DNA from: Pseudomonas sp. B21-023
Lineage (GTDB): Bacteria; Pseudomonadota; Gammaproteobacteria; Pseudomonadales; Pseudomonadaceae
Reading direction: 5' to 3'
DNA: 64,000 bases
Assembly: GCF_024749165.1 (NCBI RefSeq)
Contig: NZ_CP087190.1
Span: 5,243,501 to 5,307,500, forward strand
Both the position numbers and the translations under genes were made by a program. Below are positions 1 to 8,492 of this stretch, one piece after another. The notes under the pieces were generated by a model. The model was given only the letters and a program-made list of their open reading frames with translations. It was not told where the DNA came from and made no database searches. Each line of letters opens with the position of its first letter. Position 1 is the stretch's first letter.

Positions 1-14
1 ATCGTCTGGCCGAA

Positions 15-2312
15 TCAGCGTTCGGAAAGCGCAATGCCGGGCGCATCGGCGCTGGGTTCGGTGCGCCTGGCGAAATGGTGGATGAGGTAGGGTATGCCCA
101 CGGCGTTGCAGAACAGCGAGACGAAGATCGCCAAGGCGCAGAACAACCCGAACAGGCGGGTGAAATAGGACTCGCCCAGTCCGAGCACGAGGAACCCCGC
201 ACACAGCACCAGCGCGCCGGTCCATAGCGCTTCGCCGATGTCCTCGAAGATCACCACCACCAGTTGCTGGGCCGACAGATGCGCCGGGGCGTGCCGCGCG
301 TGGTAGAAGCAATGCAGGGTTGCATCCACCACCAGGCCGAACATGATGCAGCCGATCATCGAGGTACCCACATTGATCGACAGGCCCAAGGCCCCCATCA
401 CACCAAACACTGCCACCAGCGGCATGATGTTGACGAGCACTGCGACGGCGGCGATCTTCCACGAACGAATGAGCAGGTAAAACGCGACCAGCATGCAGGC
501 GACCGCGAACAGGATGCTCCACAGCATGCCGTCGAGCAGCAGCCTGACCATCGCCGACTGCATCACCGAGTACGATGTCAGGCTGTGCTCGAACACGCTC
601 GGCTGCCGGTCGAGGTAATCGTTCACCTGGTCAAGCACCTGCTGCAGCTGGGCGTGAGGCATCTGCTGCAGGCGCACGCGCACCCGTGTGGACTGGTTGT
701 CGTAGTCGATGAAACGCGTCAGTTCGTGGTCCGGCCCCGCCAGCGAGTAGGTGAAGACGTATTGCTCGGCCGCCTCCCGACTGTCGGGCAATACCTGGAA
801 GCGCGGGTCGCCTCCATTCATCTCGCGATGGATATCGCGCAGGAAGTCGACCACCGACAAGGTCTTGTCCACCCCAGGGATTCGCCCGAGGTAATCCTGC
901 AGCGCGGCGATCTCGCGCAACGCACCGGGTTCGAGTACCCCGCCCTTGTCCTGGGTCCGCAGGCTGACCTCGAGATTGGACACGCCACCGAGCTCACGCT
1001 CGACGAAGTCAGTGGACACCTTCACCGGTGCTGACCGATCGATGAAGTTGAGGAACGAGGCTTCCACATGCAGGCGACCGATCGGCAGCAGTGCCAAGGC
1101 CACCACCGCGACCGTCAGCAACGGCAGCGTGCGCGGCGAACGATACAACGGCGCAAGGCGCTCCACCCACCTGGCATGGTGCTTGTGCTCGGACCGCCGC
1201 ACGCGCCTGGCCGGCGCGCACTCGAGCAGGAACGGCATGACCAGGTAGGACAGCACATAGGCAAGGATTGCCGCCAGCGCGGCGATCACGCCGAACGAGC
1301 GTATGGGCGCCACCTCGCTGACCGCCAGGGTGAGAAAGCCGATGGCCGTGGTGAAGGAGGTAAGGAAACACGGCACGAAGTTCTGCCGCAGCGAGCGACG
1401 TGCGGCCTCGAGCACCGGCAGGCCGTCGTTGAGGCCCTGCCGGTGGGTATCCAGCAGGTGCAGGCAATCCAGCACGGCGACGCACATCATGATCGACGGC
1501 AGGCCGACCGTGACCGCGTTCATCGGCAACCCCAGGCGTCCCATGCTGCCCAGCAGCAGCACCGTGCACAGGGTCACGACGGCCATCACCACCCAGACAT
1601 CGCCCAGGTTGCGCAGGAACGCCAGCAGCAACACCAGCAGCACCAGCGAAGTCAGAGGGATGAAGATCTTGAGATCCTTCCACATGTCGCTGGTCACCTG
1701 TTGCTCGACCACCGGCTCGCCGGCGACGTGGTACAGCGTGAAGCCGCTGCCTTGCATGATTGGCGCCACGCTCTCCAGGACACGCTCGAACTTGCCTTCG
1801 CCAGCCGCCGAGCGGACCTCGATGAGGATCGCCGCCACCTGCCCGTCCGGCGAGATCAGGTCGCGCTGGTACAAGGGGCTGGCGCGCAGCTTGTCGAGCA
1901 CCCGTTGGCGATCGTACTGCGTCGGCTGGGCCAGCGCCTCGGCCACCGGCAGGATATCCAGCACCTGCTCCTGGCCATGAATGATGTTGACCGAGGCGAT
2001 GCTGGTCGCCTTGGCCACGTCGGGTAACTGCTTGAAGCGCTCGGTGACCGCCTCGAGCCTGGCCATCGCCTGGTCGCTGAACAACGCCTGGGGTGGCAGG
2101 GCAATCACCACCATGCGGTCTTCACCGAAGCGCTGCTTGAACGCATCGTACTGCTGGCGCTCGGTGTTGCCTTCAGGCAGGAAGGAGTCAATTGACGCAT
2201 CGAACCGCAGTCCCAGCGCACCGGGTGCGATTGCCAGCACGGCAATCAACACCCACAGCGCATTCAACCTGCGCCAGTTGATCAGAAATCGAATGATTGC
2301 ATCCATGCCCAT
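15..2312 (-). CDS. RND/MMPL-superfamily exporter
   Basis: A 765-residue inner-membrane protein with the two-fold RND layout: one N-terminal membrane helix, a large periplasmic loop, a block of about five helices around residues 210-370, then a second loop and helix block (about 400-745). Stand-alone MMPL-type transporters of this size usually move lipids or hydrophobic metabolites from the inner membrane using the proton gradient. The ATG has GAGG 7 bases upstream. It is the last gene visible in the minus-strand run. Together with the LolA-like and DUF1302-like proteins further upstream it makes an inner-membrane, periplasmic and outer-membrane set, which suggests export of the locus product. 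The substrate is inferred, not shown. Confidence 0.85.
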   Translation of the reverse strand: MGMDAIIRFLINWRRLNALWVLIAVLAIAPGALGLRFDASIDSFLPEGNTERQQYDAFKQRFGEDRMVVIALPPQALFSDQAMARLEAVTERFKQLPDVAKATSIASVNIIHGQEQVLDILPVAEALAQPTQYDRQRVLDKLRASPLYQRDLISPDGQVAAILIEVRSAAGEGKFERVLESVAPIMQGSGFTLYHVAGEPVVEQQVTSDMWKDLKIFIPLTSLVLLVLLLAFLRNLGDVWVVMAVVTLCTVLLLGSMGRLGLPMNAVTVGLPSIMMCVAVLDCLHLLDTHRQGLNDGLPVLEAARRSLRQNFVPCFLTSFTTAIGFLTLAVSEVAPIRSFGVIAALAAILAYVLSYLVMPFLLECAPARRVRRSEHKHHARWVERLAPLYRSPRTLPLLTVAVVALALLPIGRLHVEASFLNFIDRSAPVKVSTDFVERELGGVSNLEVSLRTQDKGGVLEPGALREIAALQDYLGRIPGVDKTLSVVDFLRDIHREMNGGDPRFQVLPDSREAAEQYVFTYSLAGPDHELTRFIDYDNQSTRVRVRLQQMPHAQLQQVLDQVNDYLDRQPSVFEHSLTSYSVMQSAMVRLLLDGMLWSILFAVACMLVAFYLLIRSWKIAAVAVLVNIMPLVAVFGVMGALGLSINVGTSMIGCIMFGLVVDATLHCFYHARHAPAHLSAQQLVVVIFEDIGEALWTGALVLCAGFLVLGLGESYFTRLFGLFCALAIFVSLFCNAVGIPYLIHHFARRTEPSADAPGIALSER

Positions 2313-2357
2313 GGGTGTACCTCGCGCGATGGCGATCCTTTCATTGTCGTCGGTGCA

Positions 2358-2792
2358 TCAGCCGGCCCTGGCGGCCAGCTGAGCGATGATTAACCCGGCA
2401 ATACCAAACAGGCAGACGACACCCACGGCATAGGCCAGGGTCCGCCATGGCTGCCAGCGCGCCAGGTAGGTCACGGTGTGCACGATGCGTGCAGCGGTGA
2501 ACAGCGAGAACAGCCATACCGCAGGCCCTGCCGGTCCTTCGAGCAGCACGTAGATGCCACCGAGCACGAAGAACAATGGAATGTTTTCCAGGTCGTTCAT
2601 CCACGCCTGGGAGGCGCGGGAGACCTGCGGCAACTCCTCGGCACTGGCGGGGCGGCCGACGAACCCGGCATCTTCGGCGTTCTTGAAGGTCAGACGGCCA
2701 ATCCTGTATGCGCCCTGGTAGAGCGAGATCGCGAACATCTTGGCGAACAGCACCAGGACACACAGGGTGTAGCTGTACAGAACAACGCTCAT
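2358..2792 (-). CDS. MAPEG family membrane protein
   Basis: 144 residues with about four hydrophobic helices and the arrangement of bacterial MAPEG proteins (membrane-associated eicosanoid/glutathione metabolism family). It includes an FKNAEDAGFVGRP-type loop after helix 1 and an NDLENIPLFF motif in helix 2, as in the family. MAPEG enzymes often conjugate glutathione to lipophilic electrophiles or reduce lipid hydroperoxides, but many bacterial members are uncharacterised. The internal ATG at 2792 is preferred because AAGGAG lies just upstream, rather than the in-frame codon at 2858. Its place between an oxygenase and an RND exporter suggests a role in modifying or detoxifying the product. 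Confidence 0.85.
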   Translation of the reverse strand: MSVVLYSYTLCVLVLFAKMFAISLYQGAYRIGRLTFKNAEDAGFVGRPASAEELPQVSRASQAWMNDLENIPLFFVLGGIYVLLEGPAGPAVWLFSLFTAARIVHTVTYLARWQPWRTLAYAVGVVCLFGIAGLIIAQLAARAG

Positions 2793-2894
2793 ATCTACTC
2801 CTTTAGATAACTTCCGGTGTTTTGGTCGATGCCCCGGCGGTTCAGGCCTCCGGGGCAACTCCAGTGTAACAGCCGGGCTCTTTTCAACTGGAGC

Positions 2895-4037
2895 TTAAAG
2901 CGATACGCGCCGCACGAACTCCTCGGTGTCGAACTCGAACGCAAGCTTTGCGCCGGTCGCCTTGTCCGAGCCCCAGCCTTCCTTGAGCACGGTCATCACG
3001 GTCTGGCGGAAGCGTGGCGAGGTGACCCACATCAGCGAGAACATCTTGTTGCCCATGATCATCTTGTTGATCGCCCGCGAGGCAATGGCCAGCGAAGGCA
3101 CCGGGGTCTCGACGCAGTGCCACCACCAGTGCGGCGAGAACAGCACGTCACCCGCCTCCAGGGTGGTGGTGTACTTGGGAATGTAGCGATACAGCGGATA
3201 GCCGTCGGCCTCGATCTCGTCGTGACTCTTGCGCCAGTCGAGCATGGTTGCGGCGTAGAACATGTCCTTGCGGGTAATCGGGTGCATCCACATCGAGTGC
3301 TTGGGATGCACGAAGGTCCACTTCTTGACGCCGCTGATCATGGTGAAAAGGTTTGGTCCCCCGGTGCAGTGCCAGCCCGAAATCACCCCTCCGGCAGACA
3401 GGAACATCTGCGTCGACATGATCCGCTTGTCGCGGGTGCTCAGGTAGCGCCCCAGGGTCGGCAGGTCGAGCTCCTGACGCAGCTCGGGGTGCTTGTTGAA
3501 CAGGTCCTCGGTGTGGCCCGGGTAGTAGGTACCTCCGCCAAGGATGTTCTCCACCACTTCGGAGATCGGCAGGTCGATGTACTGAAGCGCTTTCTCGTTC
3601 AGCTCGTTACCCCGCACGCGGGTTGCCACCTTGACATCGCCGTAGTGCTCGGCAAGGTATTGCGGGGTCCATTTGCGCACCGACTCCCAGTCCTTGGCGG
3701 CGCCGCGGAACACCACCGGGGTATTAGGTTCCAGGTAGATCTTGTGGAAGTTCTCCGGCGACAGGTCCTTGAGCTCGACCTCCGGCACCGGCAGCGTCGG
3801 AGCGTCGCCGTAGGCCCTGGACTGCTCCTGGATGCGCGCCTCGATGCGCCGGGTGCGCTCGATGCACGCCTGCGAGCCATAGGGGCCGTGTTCCTTGCGC
3901 CCGACGAAATAGTAGCGGCGAAGGAAATCCGCCCAGTACTGGCTACGGGTCAGCCAGTCGATCTTCGGGTCGTGGGTCAGGTCGATGGTCGGGAAATCCA
4001 CGTGGGCGAAACTGCCGGAATTCATCACTTTGTCCAT
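2895..4037 (-). CDS. JmjC/cupin-8-like oxygenase with altered metal motif
   Basis: 380 residues; start ATG at 4037 follows GGGAGAG. The C-terminal two thirds match the cupin-like JmjC fold: TPVVFRGAAKDW near residue 106, GWHCTGGPNLFTMISGVKKW around 221-240, and GDVLFSPHWWWHCVE around 296-310. The distal histidine (H307) is present. The first motif reads H223-C224-T225, so the usual Asp/Glu two residues after the first His is Thr. Typical family members are Fe(II)/2-oxoglutarate hydroxylases; loss of the carboxylate can mean altered metal binding, halogenation-type chemistry or loss of catalysis. It follows the FeeM-like gene by 22 bases, so it may act on the same acylated intermediate. Confidence 0.8.
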   Translation of the reverse strand: MDKVMNSGSFAHVDFPTIDLTHDPKIDWLTRSQYWADFLRRYYFVGRKEHGPYGSQACIERTRRIEARIQEQSRAYGDAPTLPVPEVELKDLSPENFHKIYLEPNTPVVFRGAAKDWESVRKWTPQYLAEHYGDVKVATRVRGNELNEKALQYIDLPISEVVENILGGGTYYPGHTEDLFNKHPELRQELDLPTLGRYLSTRDKRIMSTQMFLSAGGVISGWHCTGGPNLFTMISGVKKWTFVHPKHSMWMHPITRKDMFYAATMLDWRKSHDEIEADGYPLYRYIPKYTTTLEAGDVLFSPHWWWHCVETPVPSLAIASRAINKMIMGNKMFSLMWVTSPRFRQTVMTVLKEGWGSDKATGAKLAFEFDTEEFVRRVSL

Positions 4038-4059
4038 TGCTATCACTCTCCCTGTTGTC

Positions 4060-5202
4060 TTATTGGGTTTCACTGTTGAAATGCGCTGCGACGTCCTGCG
4101 GCGCACCTTGCACCGCACCGCTGCCGAACAGCCGTGCCAGGGCCTGGACGGACCACTCGGTCAACCCGATATCCTTGAGCTGCGCCATGGGGTTGCCGAA
4201 CAGGAACTGCCGCACATGCGGGCGCAGTTCGAGCGACAGCAGGTCGATCCGAATCGCCACGGCCGGGGTGTTGTAGTTGCTGTAGTAGCGCACCTCGGAG
4301 ATCGCGCTCACCCCCATGAAGCGGTACAAGGCCTGGTGCTTGGGCGGTACGGCGAATACCACGTCGGTACAGCCGCGAGTGAACTTGGCGTGTTGCAGGG
4401 CGATGCGGAACAGCGAGTACACGCACAGCATGCGCTCGGGGTCATGGATGCTGTAGTTCATCGCCCCGAAGTGCTCGGTGCTCACCGCCAGCATGCCGAA
4501 CTCGACCAGACGGCGCCCTTGCTTGCGCAAGGGCGCCAGGCAATCCTCGAACACCGCGTCCATCGGCAGGGCTGCCACCGAGTCGGGGATCGAGGTCAGG
4601 GTCATTGCCACCTCCCCCTCCACCTTGCCGACGAAGGTCACGGTCTGCGGGTTGAGCAGGAAGCTGTTGGTGTACAGCCCATTCTGCGCGGGCGCTGCCA
4701 GGCCCTTGCGGAAGTAGGCGCCATAGACCAGGCGATAGGCAGCCTCGCGGTCGTCGATCGATTTGGCCTGCCCCAGCAACACCGGTGCGCTGGGGTGCAG
4801 CTCGCTGGCCGGACAATGTGGTTGGTGACCGGCCTGTTCGCCAGCCTCGGCGATTGCCTGGTCGACCCGCAGGCGCTGGCACAGGTGCTTCACCTCGCGC
4901 GGCCATTGCCCGCCATTGCAGGTATCGCAAGGCTGGCAATGCAAACGTGCCACCGCGCCGGTGGCCTCCTCCTGCACGACCCGTGCCTCGAAGGCCAGGT
5001 CGCGCCGGGCGATGTCGTCGCGACCCTGCAGTGTCAGCACCTGGCCCACGCGTACTGCCAGGGTCGTCTCCAGCACAAGTGCCGACTCGCTCAGCGAACA
5101 TAACCGCGCCGTGCCCCGGACATCGTCGACGCTCAGGATCCAGGTCCCCCCGGCCTCGTCAACACATCGTTTTTCTACGTCTGTACTCAACAAAGGTCTC
5201 AT
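4060..5202 (-). CDS. FeeM-like N-acyl amino acid synthase with extra N-terminal domain
   Basis: 380 residues from ATG 5202; GGAAG sits 8 bases upstream, while the in-frame GTG at 5211 is too close to it. Residues about 145-345 resemble the GNAT-fold N-acyl amino acid synthases such as FeeM: VYGAYFRKGL, LYTNSFLLNPQTVTFVG, EVAMTLTSIPDS and a long helix ending in a hydrophobic strand. That family transfers a fatty acyl group from acyl-ACP to an amino acid. Residues 1-90 form a separate beta-rich domain that could be PilZ-like, but the RxxxR and D/NxSxxG c-di-GMP motifs are not seen. Between them is a C89xxC92xxC95 cluster. No dedicated acyl carrier protein is visible nearby, so AcpP may serve as donor. 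Confidence 0.7.
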   Translation of the reverse strand: MRPLLSTDVEKRCVDEAGGTWILSVDDVRGTARLCSLSESALVLETTLAVRVGQVLTLQGRDDIARRDLAFEARVVQEEATGAVARLHCQPCDTCNGGQWPREVKHLCQRLRVDQAIAEAGEQAGHQPHCPASELHPSAPVLLGQAKSIDDREAAYRLVYGAYFRKGLAAPAQNGLYTNSFLLNPQTVTFVGKVEGEVAMTLTSIPDSVAALPMDAVFEDCLAPLRKQGRRLVEFGMLAVSTEHFGAMNYSIHDPERMLCVYSLFRIALQHAKFTRGCTDVVFAVPPKHQALYRFMGVSAISEVRYYSNYNTPAVAIRIDLLSLELRPHVRQFLFGNPMAQLKDIGLTEWSVQALARLFGSGAVQGAPQDVAAHFNSETQ

Positions 5203-5303
5203 CAGCTTCACTTCCTATCGATTGAACGAGAACATCCCTATCGCTACCTTTCGAAGCCCAGATCCGTGCGTGTCGCGCTCCTCCCTGCCTGTTGCGTCAT
5301 TGC

Positions 5304-6587
5304 TCAAGGGTTTTCCAGCACTGGCCGCTCTCGGCCTTCGCGCGTTGCGACGACCCGTGCGCTCGAGGCCCCGGGCGCTGGCACGCGCGGCGGCACCAGC
5401 CGGACGATCGGCAGGGTGATGACCGTCGCCGCGAGCGCGACAACCATCAGGATCGCGTAGAGGTCGGCCGTGATGACGCCGATCTCCAGCCCGACCGTCA
5501 GCAGGATGATTTCCATCACCCCCTTGGTGTGCATCAGGGTCGCAACGACGAATGCGTCGGGACGGCAAAGCCCCGTGCAGCGCGCCACCAGGTACGAGAC
5601 CCCGGCCTTGCCCAGCGCGCCGACCAGCAGGAACAAACCGCCCCATGCCAGCAGGCCCGACCAGCTACCTGCCTCGATGTTCACGTTCATCGCCGCCGTG
5701 CCGAAGAACAGGGGTGCGAAGAACAGGTTGACCAAGGCCTGCGGTCCCTTTTCCCAGAACTCGCGAAGGCCCTGGTGACGGCGGAAGGCGATCCCGGCGA
5801 TGAAGGCGCCGATGGTCACGTGGGCGTTGGCCAGGTCGGTGATGACACAGAAGGTGAACAGCACGATCAGCGCCGCGACCAGTGGCCGTGACGGATCACT
5901 GCCGGCGGTCGAGGACGAAGGCGCGACCAGGCGGCGGCTGACCACGAACTCGGCCACCGCCACCAGCACGATCAGGGTGATGCCGGAATACAGAATGCTC
6001 GCCGAGCCCGTGCTCGATAGCAGCACCAGTACCAGGGACAGGGCGAACCAGGCGAGGATGTCGGTGATCACCGCTGCGTTCATCACCAGCGGCGCCAGCC
6101 GGTGATGGAGAAAACGCGGATCGTCGAGGATGCCGGCCAGCACTGGGACAGCAGTGGCCGCCATCGCGACACCGAAGAACAGCATGTAGGGCAGCCGCTC
6201 GACATGGCCGGAGAACACGCCATGGCTGGCATAGCCAAGCAGCACCCCCGCCAGCCCCGCGCCGATGAAGCCGAACACCGCGATCGGCAACGCCCCGCCA
6301 GTCTTGGCCTGCGATCCGCCATGGCGCCCCGAGCCGGTTTCCAGCCCCAGGCCGAACATGATGAAGATCAGGCCGATCTTGCCCAGAGCCATCAGGCCGG
6401 TGACGTTGGCGAACAACACGCCGGTGAGGCCGGGATCGATCGCGCCCAGGACCATCGGCCCGACGATCACTCCGGTCAGCAGATACCCGATGACTACGGG
6501 CTGACCCAGCCAGAAACTGACGCGGCCCAGACAGTGGGAGACCCCGAGGATCACCAGCAATTGCATGAAGATGTTTGCCGAGTTCAT
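5304..6587 (-). CDS. CPA2-family cation:proton antiporter
   Basis: 427 residues with 12 or so hydrophobic helices and the Na_H_exchanger pattern of the CPA2/Kef group: GQPVVIGYLLTGVIVGP near the N-terminus, a GLGLETG segment, and NAAVITDILAWFALS with the membrane-embedded Asp typical of CPA2 antiporters. It has no C-terminal TrkA-N (RCK) domain, unlike KefB/KefC. It starts 6 bases after the stop of the bile-acid-symporter-like gene, so the two are almost certainly co-transcribed. Such antiporters exchange Na+ or K+ for H+. In this locus it may restore the ion balance disturbed by the Na+-coupled carrier; that pairing is inference. Confidence 0.85.
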   Translation of the reverse strand: MNSANIFMQLLVILGVSHCLGRVSFWLGQPVVIGYLLTGVIVGPMVLGAIDPGLTGVLFANVTGLMALGKIGLIFIMFGLGLETGSGRHGGSQAKTGGALPIAVFGFIGAGLAGVLLGYASHGVFSGHVERLPYMLFFGVAMAATAVPVLAGILDDPRFLHHRLAPLVMNAAVITDILAWFALSLVLVLLSSTGSASILYSGITLIVLVAVAEFVVSRRLVAPSSSTAGSDPSRPLVAALIVLFTFCVITDLANAHVTIGAFIAGIAFRRHQGLREFWEKGPQALVNLFFAPLFFGTAAMNVNIEAGSWSGLLAWGGLFLLVGALGKAGVSYLVARCTGLCRPDAFVVATLMHTKGVMEIILLTVGLEIGVITADLYAILMVVALAATVITLPIVRLVPPRVPAPGASSARVVATREGRERPVLENP

Positions 6588-6593
6588 GGTCGA

Positions 6594-7550
6594 TCAATCC
6601 TTGCGCGCCGCGGCGCCTGAGTGCTGTCCAATGAGCCGTCCATCGCCGAAGGGTTCGACCGGCCGCTGCCCGGGGTTGGTCGGGTGCTCGCGCCAGCGAG
6701 CAGCAACGGCGTGCAACGTGACCACCAGCAACGCGGCCAGACAGACAAGGACGCTGTAGAGAATCGCCGGGATCGCCATGTCGACACTGCCCAGCAGGCT
6801 GGCGATGACCAGCGCCAGGGCACTGTTCTGGATGCCGATCTCGACGGTGATCGAACGGGTCTGGGCACTGCCGAGCCCCGCCATCCGCGCTGCCAGCCAG
6901 GCAAGGCCCATGGTGCTGCCGAACAGCGCCACCAGGCTGAAGCCCAGGCGCGCGGCATAGGCCTGCAGCAGCGGGAACTCCTTTACCACCACCACCAGGA
7001 TCATCAGCATGAGGAACGCGAAGCCGAGTATGCGCAGCAGCGGTTCCAGACGTTTGCAAGCGGTCGGCCAGAGCCGCGCCAGCCCCATGCCCAAGGCCAA
7101 GGGCAGCAAGGTGAGCAGGAACAGGCGCACGACAGTGTCGGCCATCGGCAGTTGCACGGTCTGGCCGAGAACGCCGTAGTGGGCCAGCGCCAGCGCTACC
7201 AGCAGCGGCACGCTGATGAAGGCGATGCAGCTGGAAATCACGGTCAGCGAGATCGACAGCGCCACGTCGCCCTTGAGCAGGTAGGTGATGGTGTTTGAGG
7301 CCACCCCGCCCGGACACAGGCACAGCACGATCACCCCCAGGGCCAGGGTGCCGTCGAGGGCAAACACCCAGCTCACCCAAAGCCCCATCAATGGCAGCAG
7401 CAGCACCTGCCCCAAGGTGCCGATGGCGATCCCGGTCGGCGCCTGCAGCAGGTTGACGAAGTCCTTGCGACGCAGGCCGAGCCCCATGCCGATCATCATC
7501 ACGAACAACAGCACCGGGGCGATCAGCCTGGCCAGTTCTATGGTTTGCAT
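6594..7550 (-). CDS. Bile acid:sodium symporter family protein (BASS/SBF)
   Basis: 318 residues with about 8-10 hydrophobic segments and two strong BASS signatures: LCLCPGGVASN at about residues 76-86 and EIGIQNSALAL in the second half. Family members couple Na+ to movement of organic anions, including bile acids, pantothenate, keto acids and other carboxylates. ATG 7550 follows AGGAGAG. The coding start overlaps the 3' end of the upstream hydrolase gene by 13 bases, indicating translational coupling. Within a biosynthetic run it could take up a precursor or retrieve an amphipathic carboxylate; direction and substrate cannot be read from sequence. Confidence 0.85.
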   Translation of the reverse strand: MQTIELARLIAPVLLFVMMIGMGLGLRRKDFVNLLQAPTGIAIGTLGQVLLLPLMGLWVSWVFALDGTLALGVIVLCLCPGGVASNTITYLLKGDVALSISLTVISSCIAFISVPLLVALALAHYGVLGQTVQLPMADTVVRLFLLTLLPLALGMGLARLWPTACKRLEPLLRILGFAFLMLMILVVVVKEFPLLQAYAARLGFSLVALFGSTMGLAWLAARMAGLGSAQTRSITVEIGIQNSALALVIASLLGSVDMAIPAILYSVLVCLAALLVVTLHAVAARWREHPTNPGQRPVEPFGDGRLIGQHSGAAARKD

Positions 7551-8377
7551 GTGTGCTCTCCTGGCTGGCCCAGGCCCAACTGGGCCTGAAGAAATGCCAC
7601 CACCGCCTCTTGGGCCAGGTAAGTGGGGTGGTCCCGTTCGTCGACATAACTCACGCCCAGCACCGAATGGGCCCAACGCCCGATGCCATGGGGGTTGTCC
7701 GCCGACGAGTCGATTTCGCAAGCGACGAAACGCTCGCCGAAAGCCCGCTTCAGGCTTTCGAAACGGGCGTCAGGGACCGCCGGATCACCGGTGAAGCGCA
7801 GGCCGAACACGGGAATGGCCTGTTCGGTCGAGCGCCGTACGACAGCGTCCAGCGTGTCCTGCTCGATACCCAATGCACCGGCCTTGGCAGCAGACAGGGC
7901 GAAGGGCAGCGAGGGGTTTGCCAACACAGGGGCGATGACTGCAGGGTCCGCCATCATGGCCAAGCCGAAGCCACCGGTCAGGCACATGCCGATCACCCCC
8001 ACTCCTGGGCCTGGGCTGGCCGCGTGCGCCGCCCGGGCCAAGGCTCGCAGCCAGTCGGTAATCGGGCTGCTGCGCCGACTGGCCAGGACCCGGAACTCCC
8101 GCGAGATGCAGACCTGCCCCATACAACCGGCCACCGATAACGCCGAGACCCTCACCCCTGGCTTGCCGAACAACACCGGCATCCACACGCCAAGTCCCGC
8201 ATCGGCAAGCCGCCGGGCCAAGCGCACCACGCCATCGTGCAGACCGGGGACTTCGTGCATCAGCACCACCGCGGGCCCCTCGCCCAGGCGAAAGACCTGG
8301 CGAGCCACGCCCTCGTGGGAAAACTGGAAATCCGAGCAACCTGCGAAAAGGTCGCCCGCGAGCGCTAGATCGTTCAT
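7538..8377 (-). CDS. Dienelactone-hydrolase-family protein
   Basis: 279 residues with an alpha/beta-hydrolase fold of the dienelactone hydrolase type: VVLMHEVPGLHDGVV around residues 37-51 (E42 at the regulatory Glu position) and GMCLTGGF with C132 in the nucleophile elbow. A Cys rather than Ser nucleophile is the DLH hallmark. The usual Asp and His of the triad are probable (D177 region and a His near the C-terminus) but not assigned with certainty. It would hydrolyse a lactone, ester or thioester intermediate. The start has only a weak ribosome site. A GC-rich hairpin (8450-8472) separates it from the gene upstream. Confidence 0.8.
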   Translation of the reverse strand: MNDLALAGDLFAGCSDFQFSHEGVARQVFRLGEGPAVVLMHEVPGLHDGVVRLARRLADAGLGVWMPVLFGKPGVRVSALSVAGCMGQVCISREFRVLASRRSSPITDWLRALARAAHAASPGPGVGVIGMCLTGGFGLAMMADPAVIAPVLANPSLPFALSAAKAGALGIEQDTLDAVVRRSTEQAIPVFGLRFTGDPAVPDARFESLKRAFGERFVACEIDSSADNPHGIGRWAHSVLGVSYVDERDHPTYLAQEAVVAFLQAQLGLGQPGEHTCKP

Positions 8378-8449
8378 TCATCCATCCGTGGTAAGCCATC
8401 CGCGGCAGGTGCTCGGCCAACAGCCGGCCACCCGCTCGTGCATGCCACC

Positions 8450-8472
8450 CGCGCCTTGGTGACCAAGGCGCG
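8450..8472 (-). terminator. GC-rich stem-loop between two cluster genes
   Basis: A 10-bp perfect stem (CGCGCCTTGG / CCAAGGCGCG) closes a 3-base loop in the 115-base gap between the PP-loop gene and the hydrolase gene. No T-run follows on the minus strand, so it is more likely an attenuator or RNA-stability element than a strong intrinsic terminator. Confidence 0.4.
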
Positions 8473-8492
8473 TGGCGGCGTCGGTCAAGCCG

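Noticed and set aside
4902..5202. Firm assignment of the FeeM-like N-terminal domain as PilZ
   Set aside because: The fold looks possible, but the RxxxR and D/NxSxxG motifs needed for c-di-GMP binding are not visible.
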